Of a stretch of DNA of 64,000 nucleotides, positions 1 through 8,876 are shown piece by piece (the first letter of the stretch is position 1; each line of letters starts with the position of its first letter). The DNA is taken from positions 372,001-436,000 of the forward strand of contig JACKHF010000001.1 of NCBI GenBank assembly GCA_020639155.1, in the 5' to 3' direction. The DNA is from Phycisphaeraceae bacterium (GTDB taxonomy: Bacteria; Planctomycetota; Phycisphaerae; Phycisphaerales; UBA1924). Position numbers and translations under genes: made by a program. Under the pieces are notes generated by a model that saw nothing but the letters and a program-made list of their open reading frames with translations, was not told where the DNA came from and made no database searches.

Positions 1-1
1 T

Positions 2-502
2 CGACGAGAAAAAGCTCCACCGATTGTTCAACCACTAACAGCCACACCTCGGCAAAAGATAACAGACATTAAACCAGTTGAGAAATCACAGTTTAGTCCT
101 GTTGAAATTATTCAAGTCCTAGAAGATGAAGTAGGGACTCCACGAAATGATGGCACTCCTGGCTCAGCCCTTTACTCGATTCCAATCAAGTTAAACCAGT
201 CCCCTCCATTGGAGTGGCGACAGTTCTTTGTTCAAGCGTGGAACCACCCGGAAGAATATACCACAATGCATCAACCCGGCATTGCACAAGTACAAGGTGA
301 TCGAATCATACTAGATCGCACAACAGTTGAATTTCTGCGAGATACACATACAAAAACTCTAAGAATGGCTGTTGAAAAAGCAAATAGCGAGTACTTTGCA
401 CTAACAAGAAAACATTGGCTAAAGGACCAGCAGCAGCAGGCATTGATCGAGGATCATAAAGGCCATGTCAAAAGCGCAATAAGCAATATCAAATTCAAGT
501 AA
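2..502 (+). CDS. Hypothetical protein, C-terminal 166 residues (5' end outside window)
   Basis: The reading frame is open from base 2, so this is the tail of a longer protein and not a small gene starting at the in-frame TTG at 209. The visible part has a polar, proline-containing segment and then a helical-looking C-terminal domain beginning near LEWRQFFVQAW, with MHQPGIAQVQGDRI and HTKTLRMAVEKAN as its most distinctive stretches. I do not recognise the family. By eye the DNA is clearly AT-richer than accC next door and the codon use is different, which suggests an acquired or accessory gene. It converges on accC with two bases between the stop codons and no visible terminator. Confidence 0.75.
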   Translation, partial: RREKAPPIVQPLTATPRQKITDIKPVEKSQFSPVEIIQVLEDEVGTPRNDGTPGSALYSIPIKLNQSPPLEWRQFFVQAWNHPEEYTTMHQPGIAQVQGDRIILDRTTVEFLRDTHTKTLRMAVEKANSEYFALTRKHWLKDQQQQALIEDHKGHVKSAISNIKFK

Positions 503-504
503 TT

Positions 505-1848
505 CTACTGCTTCAACAGCCGTTCCAGATAGTGGATATCAACGCCACCGGTGCGGATCTCAGACTGTTCCATCAGTCTGCGATGGAGCGGGATGGTGGT
601 CTTGATCGGGCCCACGTTGTACTCGCGTAGCGCGCGTGCGGTGCGTTCGATCGCAGCAGCACGATCGGGCGCGTGGACGATGAGCTTGCCGATCATGGAG
701 TCGTATGTTGGAGGGACGCGATATCCGGGGATGACGTGCGAGTCGATGCGCACGCCGGGGCCACCGGGTAGTTCCCACTGGTGTACGTCGCCTGCGGACG
801 GCATGAAGTTGCGATCGGGATCCTCGGCGTTGATGCGGCACTCGATCGCGTGTCCGTTGATATCGATGTCTTTCTGACGGAACGGAAGCGCTTCCCCCGA
901 CGCGATGCGGATCGACATCTGCACGATGTCGATGCCGGTGATCATCTCTGTCACGGGATGCTCGACCTGCACGCGCGTGTTGACCTCGAGCATGTAGAAG
1001 TTCTGTTTGTTGTCCATCAGAAACTCGACGGTTGCAGCGCCCGCGTACCCGGCGGACTTGATGAGCCGGGCAGCAGATTCGCACACGGACTCACGCTTCT
1101 TGCGATCGATGCCCGGCGCGGGCGCTTCTTCAATGACCTTCTGATGGCGGCGCTGCACGGAGCAGTCGCGGTCGTAGAGATGTACAGCGTGCCCATGCTT
1201 GTCGCCAAGCACCTGCACCTCGATGTGGCGAGCCTCTTCGAGGAACTTCTCGATGAAGACAGCGCCGTTGCCGAACGCAGCCTTGGCTTCCTGCGCAGCT
1301 GCGCGGAGATTGGTGCGCAGTGACGCTTCGTTCCGGCAGACGCGCATACCACGACCGCCACCGCCAGCAGCTGCTTTGATGATGACGGGATACCCGATCT
1401 CCTCAGCGACCTTTGCTGCTTCGTCCTCGTCGTCGATCGCGCCCTCTGACCCGGGGAAGATGGGGACTTTGGCAGCCTTTGCAGCGCGCTTGCACTCGAC
1501 CTTGTCGCCGAGCTTTGCCATCGCCTCGGGGCTGGGGCCGATGAACTCGATCTTGCAGTCGCGGCAGACGGCAGCAAAGTCTGCACGTTCTGACAGGAAC
1601 CCATACCCGGGATGGATCGCGTCGGCATCGGTCACTTCAGCAGCGGCGATGATGCGCGAGATATTGAGATAGCTGTCCTTTGACGGGCCGGCACCGATGC
1701 AGATCGCTTCATCGGCGAGTTTCAGGTACGGTGCATCCTTGTCGGCGGTCGAATAGACGCAGACCGTCTCAATGCCGAGTTCACGGCATGCGCGCATGAT
1801 GCGCAGTGCGATCTCGCCACGGTTTGCAATCAGAACTCTTTTGAGCAT
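505..1848 (-). CDS. accC: Acetyl-CoA carboxylase, biotin carboxylase subunit
   Basis: ATP-dependent carboxylation of biotin on BCCP, the first half-reaction of acetyl-CoA carboxylase in cytoplasmic fatty acid synthesis. The 447 residues match the usual length of AccC. Visible features are the N-terminal biotin carboxylase domain starting MLKRVLIANRGEIALRI, the ATP-grasp glycine loop AAAGGGGRGMR near residue 162, the FIEKFLEEARHIEVQVLGD strand, the EVNTRVQVEHPVTE active-site segment, and a C-terminal carboxylase domain. It lies 60 bp downstream of accB on the same strand, the standard accB-accC operon. The carboxyltransferase subunits are not in the window. Confidence 0.97.
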   Translation of the reverse strand: MLKRVLIANRGEIALRIMRACRELGIETVCVYSTADKDAPYLKLADEAICIGAGPSKDSYLNISRIIAAAEVTDADAIHPGYGFLSERADFAAVCRDCKIEFIGPSPEAMAKLGDKVECKRAAKAAKVPIFPGSEGAIDDEDEAAKVAEEIGYPVIIKAAAGGGGRGMRVCRNEASLRTNLRAAAQEAKAAFGNGAVFIEKFLEEARHIEVQVLGDKHGHAVHLYDRDCSVQRRHQKVIEEAPAPGIDRKKRESVCESAARLIKSAGYAGAATVEFLMDNKQNFYMLEVNTRVQVEHPVTEMITGIDIVQMSIRIASGEALPFRQKDIDINGHAIECRINAEDPDRNFMPSAGDVHQWELPGGPGVRIDSHVIPGYRVPPTYDSMIGKLIVHAPDRAAAIERTARALREYNVGPIKTTIPLHRRLMEQSEIRTGGVDIHYLERLLKQ

Positions 1849-1908
1849 GGACTGGTATCGCTCTCTGAGACACAGATGGTGAAGGGGAACGACAAGGCGT
1901 GTGGTGGA

Positions 1909-2379
1909 TTATGCTGGCTTGATGAGGAACAGCTTCTGGCCAAACTCAACCGCGTCGCCGTCGTTGACCAGCACGCGCTCGATGGTGCCCGATGCTTCTG
2001 CCTTGATCTCGTTGAAGACTTTCATTGCTTCGATGAGGCAGACAACGGAGTCGCTGGAGACATTCGCACCAACCGAGACGAAGGGCTTTGCGTCCGGATT
2101 GGCTTTGGAGTAGAACGTGCCGACCATCGGGCTTTCGACCACGATCAACCCGTCGTCATTACCAGCAGCGGGCGCTGCGGTGCCGTTCTCACTCGGCGCA
2201 GCAGCCGGCGCGAATGGCATCCCTATAGGTGCACTGGGCTGGGCATACTGCACGACGGGTGCGCCCACACCGCCCCGCTTAATGACAACCTTTTCTTCCT
2301 TGTCGTCGAGATCGAGTTCCGAGAGATCGTTCTCGACCATGAGTTTGACAAGTTCCTTGAGCTTTCTGATGTCGATCAT
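1909..2379 (-). CDS. accB: Acetyl-CoA carboxylase, biotin carboxyl carrier protein
   Basis: Carries the biotin that AccC carboxylates. I chose the ATG at 2379 (protein begins MIDIRKLKELVKLMVEN), giving 156 residues, which is typical; the frame stays open upstream to 2478 but the extra residues do not look like BCCP. An N-terminal helical region is followed by a short Ala/Pro-rich linker and a C-terminal biotinyl domain with the EAMKVFNEI motif, whose lysine is about residue 120. It is first in a two-gene operon with accC. A TATACT-like -10 lies on the minus strand at 2511-2516, without a convincing -35. Confidence 0.96.
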   Translation of the reverse strand: MIDIRKLKELVKLMVENDLSELDLDDKEEKVVIKRGGVGAPVVQYAQPSAPIGMPFAPAAAPSENGTAAPAAGNDDGLIVVESPMVGTFYSKANPDAKPFVSVGANVSSDSVVCLIEAMKVFNEIKAEASGTIERVLVNDGDAVEFGQKLFLIKPA

Positions 2380-2609
2380 GTTGTATAACCCAGCGGCCAA
2401 AGCCGAATGAAAAAGCATGATGTCACGGGCAGACTCGCTGGAAAGCGATCTGCACAAGGCCAGCCGACACCCCGCCATGACTGGCTGGGATGGATTCCGG
2501 CGTGGTCAGAAGTATAAAGAGGGAGTGTGACGGTTGCGACCCTGACATGTCACGAATCTACGATTGTGGAAAACATCGCGTGAACTGGTGAGAATGACCA
2601 AAGGATGGA

Positions 2610-4670
2610 TCAATCCGGGACAGTGGAGAGTACTCGCTCACGCCAGTCGCACCAGATGGCCATTGCAAGCGCAAGGTACAGACGCTGCGAGTGGTCCCGG
2701 CCCTTGCTGCATCCGACAGCATTATGCTCTTGCCACCAACGTGTGAGCAATGCACTGTTCCAATCGCGGCTATCCACAAAGTCGCGCCCCGTGCCTTTGA
2801 CAGCAGCATCATGCTCTTTCAGCCAGCGCGCGATCAGCGTGTTGTTGAGCTTCGAGTTCGGAACACCGGGGAACATCTCGCGCCTTGCAAGGTAGCTTTC
2901 GAGCAGTGTCCGCACGCCGCCGGTGTCGTCGCGGAACCACTGGCCGATGGGGATGGCAAAACCCATCTTGGGGCCGTCAGCAATCAGGGATGCAACGTCT
3001 GCCGGAAGTCGATCGCGCGCCAGCGCACGGAGTATCGGCTTGGTTGTGTTCCCCTGCATGAGCACATCGACCGGTGTCGACAATCCCAGTTCAACGATCT
3101 CGGGCGCGAGCAACGGACATCGCGCTTCGAGCCCGACGAACATCGATGCGGTGTCCGTCTTGCGGAGCAGATCGTCCGGAAGGTACACAGAGAAATCCGC
3201 ACGCATCGGATCGGCCATGTTGTACATGATGGTCTCGTTTGGCCACCAGTCCTGCTTCTTTGGTCGAACGCAGTTGATTCGCAGCAGATCGGGATACCCG
3301 TCTCCTCGTGCAGCCTCGATCAATCGCCTGATCTTGCTTGATCTCGACTTTGGATCGCGATCTGGAAACAGGGACGCGGGCATGAATCTAATGAGCTTCT
3401 TCCATCGCTGGAGCATCGCAGAAACACGATGGCGTTCGTACCCAGCAAACAGCTCGTCACCGCCGTCGCCTGTCAGCACGACTTTCACGTGCTCTCGCGC
3501 AGCTTTGCACACCCAGTACGTCGGGAGCAATGAGCTGTCACCGAACGGGAGCCCGAGGAACTCGATCAGCTGAATCATGTCCTGTGCAACATTCGGCTGC
3601 ACGTCGAGCGTCGTATGGTCCGTGCCGAGTGCCTTTGCAACCGCTTCGGCTCGCGCAGATTCGTCGTAGCGTGCATCCGGCATGCGCATCGTAAATGTAC
3701 GGAGTGTTCTGCCCTGTTTCCGGAGTGCTTTCTGTGCAGCATGTGCGACGAGGGCCGAATCGATCCCACCCGAGAGCAGGCATCCAACGGGAACATCCGC
3801 TTCCAGGCGCGATTCGACCGCTGTATCGATGAGGGCTCCAAGTTTCGACTTTACCTCGTCGAATGAGACGGACCGCTTTGGTTTTCTGGTCGGCAGTTCG
3901 CGCCAGCGTTGCGACACATGTCTGAGACCCGATCGAGAGCAACTCCACGACTCGATCGATCGTGCAGGAACCTGATGCGTGTGCTGCTCGGCTGGGTGGT
4001 CGAGAAAACCAAACTCCATCCACGCGTGCATTCTCGCGTCGTTGTCCTGGGCATCCACAGCGGCGACACCATCACCTATCGCGTGCACACAGTGCATCAA
4101 CGCGCTTGATGCACTTGAGAAGACAACGACGTGATCATCATCGAAACTTGCAGGATCATCCCAGACATACAGCGGCTTCTCACCAGCGAGATCACGAGCC
4201 GCGACGAGCGTCTTCTGCTTCTCGTCCCACAGAACAAACGCGAACATGCCGTCGAGATGGTTCGGGAGTTTCCTGCCCCACTGCCGCCAGCCGTGGATGA
4301 GCACCTCCGTGTCTGAGTGATCCGTTGCAAAGACATGACCGAGCGATTCAAGTTCCGTGCGAAGCTGGCGATGGTTGTAGATGCACCCGTTGAAGATGAC
4401 CGCGATCGTACCCTGATCACCAACCCCTTCTCTGACCATCGGCTGCGCGCCATCTGTAAGGTCGATGACACTGAGTCGATGATGGACCATTGCAACATCA
4501 AGCACCGCACCATCAGCAAGCGTTACCCGTGTCCGCCAGACATTGCGAGCATCGGGCCCGCGGCGTGAGAGGACGGGATCCATCGCGCTGAGCCACGCCT
4601 CCGGAATCGCACGATCCGGCGCAAGCAGTGCTTGCTTCTGGTATCTGATGATGCATCCAAGGCCGCACAT
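2610..4670 (-). CDS. asnB: Asparagine synthase (glutamine-hydrolysing)
   Basis: Converts aspartate to asparagine using ATP and glutamine. The N-terminal class II glutamine amidotransferase domain starts MCGLGCI, so Cys2 is the expected nucleophile after Met removal. The synthetase domain follows, with the PP-loop SGGIDSALVA and the later GDGGDELFAGYERH segment that is strongly conserved in AsnB. At 686 residues it is somewhat longer than typical bacterial AsnB, with extra length in the middle and at the C-terminus. It lies 44 bp downstream of a small membrane-anchored gene on the same strand. AsnB paralogues in polysaccharide clusters can have other roles, but no such cluster is visible here. 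Confidence 0.93.
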   Translation of the reverse strand: MCGLGCIIRYQKQALLAPDRAIPEAWLSAMDPVLSRRGPDARNVWRTRVTLADGAVLDVAMVHHRLSVIDLTDGAQPMVREGVGDQGTIAVIFNGCIYNHRQLRTELESLGHVFATDHSDTEVLIHGWRQWGRKLPNHLDGMFAFVLWDEKQKTLVAARDLAGEKPLYVWDDPASFDDDHVVVFSSASSALMHCVHAIGDGVAAVDAQDNDARMHAWMEFGFLDHPAEQHTHQVPARSIESWSCSRSGLRHVSQRWRELPTRKPKRSVSFDEVKSKLGALIDTAVESRLEADVPVGCLLSGGIDSALVAHAAQKALRKQGRTLRTFTMRMPDARYDESARAEAVAKALGTDHTTLDVQPNVAQDMIQLIEFLGLPFGDSSLLPTYWVCKAAREHVKVVLTGDGGDELFAGYERHRVSAMLQRWKKLIRFMPASLFPDRDPKSRSSKIRRLIEAARGDGYPDLLRINCVRPKKQDWWPNETIMYNMADPMRADFSVYLPDDLLRKTDTASMFVGLEARCPLLAPEIVELGLSTPVDVLMQGNTTKPILRALARDRLPADVASLIADGPKMGFAIPIGQWFRDDTGGVRTLLESYLARREMFPGVPNSKLNNTLIARWLKEHDAAVKGTGRDFVDSRDWNSALLTRWWQEHNAVGCSKGRDHSQRLYLALAMAIWCDWRERVLSTVPD

Positions 4671-4714
4671 TGAACGGGAGGATATGAGCGAAACCCGTCA
4701 CACATCACCACTCG

Positions 4715-5215
4715 TCACCTGTTGATGTGATCCTGCCACCAACGCCGCCAGTTGTCGCGGACCTCGACCAGTCTGCCCGATTTGCTCAGCGCTTCACCAC
4801 CGAGATACGCGTCGTCGAAGAACGAGTACTCTCTTCGACCTTTGTGCTCAATACTGATGCGATCTATGGCAAATGCAAGATCGCCCACAACGGTTGCAGC
4901 CTGATGCCCGACAAACCCCCACCCTGTGTCACCCTCTCGTGGGAGCGACGAGGGATCGTCGATCAACTCGATGACCTCATGCATCATGCGTACAGCCAGC
5001 ACATCGCGAACGTATGTAAGTGCGTCTGACTTCTCTGACGATGTGCCAACGGTCAGCGCTTCCTGGAGAGATTCCTCGCTCCATGGTGCTTTGCTGGATT
5101 CCGATCCCTCCGGCTGAACCAATGGTGAGCTTGCAGGCCCGGGCAGACGCGCCGCAATCACGACAAGTACCAGACAAGCAGCAATCGCTGCGAGAAAATG
5201 AAGAGCGGGTTTCAT
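4715..5215 (-). CDS. Small membrane-anchored or secreted hypothetical protein
   Basis: 166 residues. The N-terminus has one hydrophobic segment (about residues 5-22, HFLAAIAACLVLVVIAARLP) that could be a signal anchor or uncleaved signal peptide, so the remainder should be outside the cytoplasm. The rest is polar and mostly helical, ending WWQDHINR. I do not recognise the family. It lies between icd (74 bp upstream) and asnB (44 bp downstream), all on the minus strand, so it may share their transcript, but nothing links its function to them. Confidence 0.75.
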   Translation of the reverse strand: MKPALHFLAAIAACLVLVVIAARLPGPASSPLVQPEGSESSKAPWSEESLQEALTVGTSSEKSDALTYVRDVLAVRMMHEVIELIDDPSSLPREGDTGWGFVGHQAATVVGDLAFAIDRISIEHKGRREYSFFDDAYLGGEALSKSGRLVEVRDNWRRWWQDHINR

Positions 5216-5289
5216 CGATCAGTAGTATACATCACTTCGACACTGCTCACGTCACAGACATGTCACAGCACGACCTTGATTATGCGTGC

Positions 5290-6783
5290 TTATTGGCCTT
5301 GCGCCAGCGAGTACCCGCGCTGGCCGTCAAAGTGCTGGAGCGGCACAACACTGACAACGGGGCACACTGTGCCGATCTGCTCTGCCAGTTTCAGCACATC
5401 GTTCTGGGTAATGGTTCCGTTGTCCCTCGCCGCAAATCTCAGGCATGAGTGGTCGACACACTCGGTATACAGAGAGCCGGTCGGCCAGACCTGCGTGCCG
5501 CGGTTTGAGATCATCGATAAGTCGAACTTGCTTCCCTGGCACACAGTCTTTACAGCTTCTGCAACATCGCTCGGGAGTTTCATCGTCTGCACATACACAT
5601 CCGCACCGGTCATAGCGCGCTCACCAGTATCGTTGGCTCGCATCATGCGGAGCTTGCTCGGCTGACTGGGTGGTGAGAACTGCGGCACATCCTGCGATGG
5701 AACGCGGACAGGTGTCGAGTCAGGCTTTGCCCCAATGCGATCAATGATCTCGCCTGCAAAGTCCATCGTGCCGACGCTTGGCGTGTTCTTGTCGCCGAAA
5801 TCACCGGTGTGCACACCCGCTTCGAGTGTTGCAAGCAGCGCGTTCTCGATGATTGCTGCTGTGCGCACAAGCCCGACATGGCGGAGCATCATCAGACCCG
5901 ACAGCAGCAGACTGGTCGGGTTAGCAATGCCTCTGCCAGCAATATCCGGCGCGGTGCCATGAACTGCTTCGAAGATACCGATGTGCTCACCGATGTTCGC
6001 ACTCGGCGCAAACCCAAGCCCACCGACAAGCCCCGCGCACAGATCGGACACGATATCGCCCTGCAGGTTGGTCAGCACCACCATCTGGAACTGTGCGGGG
6101 CGCATGACGAGATTCATGCAGAGTGCATCGACGATGACATCCTCGGACACGATCTCGTTTTCAGTCCGGGCAATCTCGCGGAAGCGCTCGAGGAACATGC
6201 CATCGGTCAGCTTCATGATGTTGGCTTTGTGGCCGCAATGGATCCGTGTCAACCCGAGTTTCTTCGCGGTATCGAACGCAAACCGGCAGACCTGATCGCA
6301 CCCTGGCGCGCTGATCAGGCGCAGGCACTGCGTCACGTCGTTTGTAAGCCTGTGCTCGATCCCACCGTACGTGTCCTCGACGTTCTCGCGAACGACGTAC
6401 ATGTTGATTTCCTGGCCCGCACGCGAGTACACCGTGTCGACGCCGGGCAGCGTTCGGAAGTGGCGCAGATTCGCGAATGCTCCCCACATCTTGCGAGCGG
6501 TGACATTGATGGACTTGCCACCCCCACCCTTCGGTGTACCCATTGGTCCTTTATACAGAAGCCCGCAGGACTCAACGGTAGACACAGCCTCATCGGTCAT
6601 GCCCCGCGTGATGCCCTTATCAAACACCGCCTCGCCCATCTCAGCCGGCAGAAACTCGATGGACTCATTCACGCCAGCAGCTTTGAAGATCGCAAGGACA
6701 ACGTCCATGATCTCGGGGCCGATGCCATCACCCGGGGCGATCGCAATGCGGATCTTTGAAGAGGAGGATTGTGTGTCAGTCAT
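5290..6783 (-). CDS. icd: NADP-dependent isocitrate dehydrogenase, long type
   Basis: Oxidative decarboxylation of isocitrate to 2-oxoglutarate in the TCA cycle. I start at the ATG at 6783 (protein begins MTDTQ, followed shortly by IAIAPGDGIGPEI); 31 more upstream codons are open but look non-coding. The 497 residues contain the isopropylmalate/isocitrate dehydrogenase fold with the substrate segment MYVVRENVEDTYGG and the cofactor segment GIFEAVHGTAPDIAGRGIAN. About 150 C-terminal residues continue after the core fold, as in the roughly 496-residue Thermus-type enzyme and unlike the 416-residue E. coli type. NADP rather than NAD use is inferred from that resemblance. Confidence 0.92.
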   Translation of the reverse strand: MTDTQSSSSKIRIAIAPGDGIGPEIMDVVLAIFKAAGVNESIEFLPAEMGEAVFDKGITRGMTDEAVSTVESCGLLYKGPMGTPKGGGGKSINVTARKMWGAFANLRHFRTLPGVDTVYSRAGQEINMYVVRENVEDTYGGIEHRLTNDVTQCLRLISAPGCDQVCRFAFDTAKKLGLTRIHCGHKANIMKLTDGMFLERFREIARTENEIVSEDVIVDALCMNLVMRPAQFQMVVLTNLQGDIVSDLCAGLVGGLGFAPSANIGEHIGIFEAVHGTAPDIAGRGIANPTSLLLSGLMMLRHVGLVRTAAIIENALLATLEAGVHTGDFGDKNTPSVGTMDFAGEIIDRIGAKPDSTPVRVPSQDVPQFSPPSQPSKLRMMRANDTGERAMTGADVYVQTMKLPSDVAEAVKTVCQGSKFDLSMISNRGTQVWPTGSLYTECVDHSCLRFAARDNGTITQNDVLKLAEQIGTVCPVVSVVPLQHFDGQRGYSLAQGQ

Positions 6784-6924
6784 GCCAGAAAGGTCTCCGC
6801 GAGAGGTCAACTCATGATCGGCTTGGAGGGACAAGCGGCCCGAAGATAGGGTCTGGAGCAAGCCGGGCGTTGTCAACGTCCGGGAAGAACCAAGTTTTGA
6901 TCACACTTTGCGCAAATTCAAAGT

Positions 6925-7536
6925 TCACCTGTGAAGTGCATGCTCGATCATGGTTTGTGTGACACTGCCTTCACGAAGCACCCGTCTGTTCTCAACGTCA
7001 TACACCGTCGATGGCGAGCCGCTGGATTCCGATGGCACATCAAGCACGAACAGTTCGTGCCCGACTCGATCTTCGAATGTTTCACGCACCTGAGCGGCGG
7101 AAGCCAGCGCGGATTGCCCGGACACGTTCGCACTGGTCGCAACAAGCGGCTCATCAAGTGCTGCGATCAGCTGCTGCGCGATCGGGTGATCCGGGCAGCG
7201 CAGCCCGACAGTGTGAGAGTGCGCGGTAATGATGGGATGGATGTGAGATGCGGACGGCACGACGAGTGTGAGCGCGCCGGGCCAGAACTCGCGAGCAAGT
7301 TTCTCTGCTCCATCAGACCAGTTCGATGCGCACGATCGCGCCATGTGTACGTCGCGCACGAGGAGCGCCATCGGGTTGTTGCGCGGTCTGCCCTTGAGTA
7401 TGTACAACCGCTCAACTGAGAGTGCATCGGCTGCGCGCACACCCAGTCCCCAGACAGTTTCAGTTGGGAACGCAACTACTGCACCCCTCCTCAGGTGCAA
7501 TGCCGCATTGCAGATGTCTTGTGATAGCGCTGACAT
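6925..7536 (-). CDS. tsaC: Threonylcarbamoyl-AMP synthase (YrdC/TsaC family)
   Basis: Makes threonylcarbamoyl-AMP from threonine, bicarbonate and ATP, the first step of t6A37 tRNA modification. From the ATG at 7536 (MSALSQD) the protein has about 203 residues, the size of single-domain TsaC rather than two-domain Sua5; the frame is open to 7602 but the extra residues look non-conserved. Family features are the AFPTETVWGLG strand, the KGRPRNNPMALLV nucleotide-binding segment, and VATSANVSGQSA late in the domain. It is upstream of icd on the same strand with a 141-bp gap, so co-transcription is uncertain. Confidence 0.92.
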   Translation of the reverse strand: MSALSQDICNAALHLRRGAVVAFPTETVWGLGVRAADALSVERLYILKGRPRNNPMALLVRDVHMARSCASNWSDGAEKLAREFWPGALTLVVPSASHIHPIITAHSHTVGLRCPDHPIAQQLIAALDEPLVATSANVSGQSALASAAQVRETFEDRVGHELFVLDVPSESSGSPSTVYDVENRRVLREGSVTQTMIEHALHR

Positions 7537-7672
7537 TTCGGAATGAGTACAAACAACGAACGAAGTGGGAATACTCGGTACAATCTCTGTAACTATATTC
7601 ACAATCTGTTCGTACCACTTTCAAGATTACAGGGAAAAAACAAGACTCGGTACGTGCTGCCAACTGGACTGC

Positions 7673-7701
7673 TTGACAGTGTCTGCTCTTTGTGTTCTAC
7701 T
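7673..7701 (+). promoter_or_regulatory. Sigma-70-like promoter
   Basis: A perfect TTGACA at 7673-7678 is followed after 17 bases by TCTACT at 7696-7701, which matches 4 of 6 positions of TATAAT. It is about 100 bases upstream of the secreted dockerin-tagged gene at 7804, in the divergent gap with tsaC, so it is placed to drive that gene with a moderately long leader. Confidence 0.5.
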
Positions 7702-7803
7702 GATATCGAACGAATCAGCTTCAATATCGTCTTTGTGCTGATTCGACTGGATCTCGCACGCAGGCGCAACGCGCCACGGGGGAACCCGAAGGAGGAAACG
7801 ATC

Positions 7804-8775
7804 ATGAAACGGAGTCACAGAGTGTTGGCCAGCGCCGTGCTGGTCGGGGCGATTGGTACGCCCACGTTGGCGCAGTACGCGCAGGACTTTGAGGGGTTGA
7901 CTGCTTCTGCCGCAGGCGAACTGCTCACAGGGCAGGATGGGTATTACATCCCCGCAGGCACAACAAGCGTGGATGCATTTGTACACACGTACGCCGGCAA
8001 TCCTGCTGGCATCCCACAGAATCCCAACGGCGGGAACAACTTCACATTGGGTGTTGGCCCGGCCAACCCAACCTTTGCGCGTGCGCAGCGCGACATCACA
8101 ACCGGTGCCGCATGGGGTACGGGTGTGTGGAAAGTGTCATATGACGCGCTGTGCATTTCCGATCCTGCGGTCGCACAATCAAACAACTTTGGGAGTTTTT
8201 CTGTTCAACCGTACCCAGGCTCGGGTAGTTACATTCATCTGTTCTCATATGTTGATCTGGCTGGCGGCCCCAAGTGGCAGGCGTTCTATCTTGGGTATGA
8301 TGCTGCAGGAACCCCAGCCGTCGCACCGGGCACATCGCCGGGGCCTGAGTGGACAGGGCTGACACAGAACTTCTGGTACCACTTCGAGACCACGATCGAC
8401 TTTGGTGCAAACCAGATCACCGATGTTTCAATTACGGATCTCTCAACCGGTACGACGGCAAGCGCGACACTGGTCGATGTGTATCTTGAGGGAGGCACCG
8501 CTGGCGCACCGGCACAGGCAACCGGGTTCCGCATGTTCGGTGGCGGCACAAACGCAGGCAACGGCGTCGCGTGGGACAATCTCGACTTTGTGCAGATCGA
8601 TGCGCCGTGCTACGCGGACTGCGACGGGAGCGGCGCCTTGAATATCTTTGACTATATCTGCTTCGGCAACGCATATGCGAACAACGATCCATATGCAGAC
8701 TGTGATGGCAGCGGAACATTGAATATCTTTGACTACATCTGCTTTGGCAATGAGTACGCAAACGGTTGCCCGTAA
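7804..8775 (+). CDS. Secreted protein with C-terminal dockerin-like tag
   Basis: 323 residues from the ATG at 7804, chosen because GGAGGAAACG sits just upstream and the protein then begins with a clear signal peptide (MKRSHRVLASAVLVGAIG, cleavage likely after TLAQ). The upstream frame to 7543 is open but not protein-like. Residues about 25-260 form a Gly/Thr/Asn-rich beta-sandwich-like region of unknown function. The last 55 residues hold two copies of an EF-hand-like loop, DCDGSGALNIFDYICFGN and DCDGSGTLNIFDYICFGN, ending NGCP. D-x-D-x-S-x-x-x-N-x-x-D spacing fits a dockerin calcium loop. The same tag ends the genes at 24086 and 34179. Confidence 0.88.
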   Translation: MKRSHRVLASAVLVGAIGTPTLAQYAQDFEGLTASAAGELLTGQDGYYIPAGTTSVDAFVHTYAGNPAGIPQNPNGGNNFTLGVGPANPTFARAQRDITTGAAWGTGVWKVSYDALCISDPAVAQSNNFGSFSVQPYPGSGSYIHLFSYVDLAGGPKWQAFYLGYDAAGTPAVAPGTSPGPEWTGLTQNFWYHFETTIDFGANQITDVSITDLSTGTTASATLVDVYLEGGTAGAPAQATGFRMFGGGTNAGNGVAWDNLDFVQIDAPCYADCDGSGALNIFDYICFGNAYANNDPYADCDGSGTLNIFDYICFGNEYANGCP

Positions 8776-8801
8776 CTGTTCCACTTCGGACTCGAAAAAA
8801 G

Positions 8802-8840
8802 AAAGACACCCCGTGGATTCAGACTCCTCGGGGTGTCTTT
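8802..8840. terminator. Bidirectional intrinsic terminator
   Basis: A perfect 12-bp stem (AAAGACACCCCG at 8802-8813 with its complement at 8829-8840) encloses a 15-base loop. On the minus strand the stem is followed by CTTTTTTCG, a strong T-tract for the TolC-like gene ending at 8877; on the plus strand the stem itself ends in TTT after the gene ending at 8775. It separates two convergent genes. Confidence 0.88.
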
Positions 8841-8876
8841 GGTTTACATCACATCACCTGCGCCGCTTTTGGCTCA

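Noticed and set aside
5809..6759. 316-codon plus-strand frame
   Set aside because: Antisense shadow of icd, with no start-site support.
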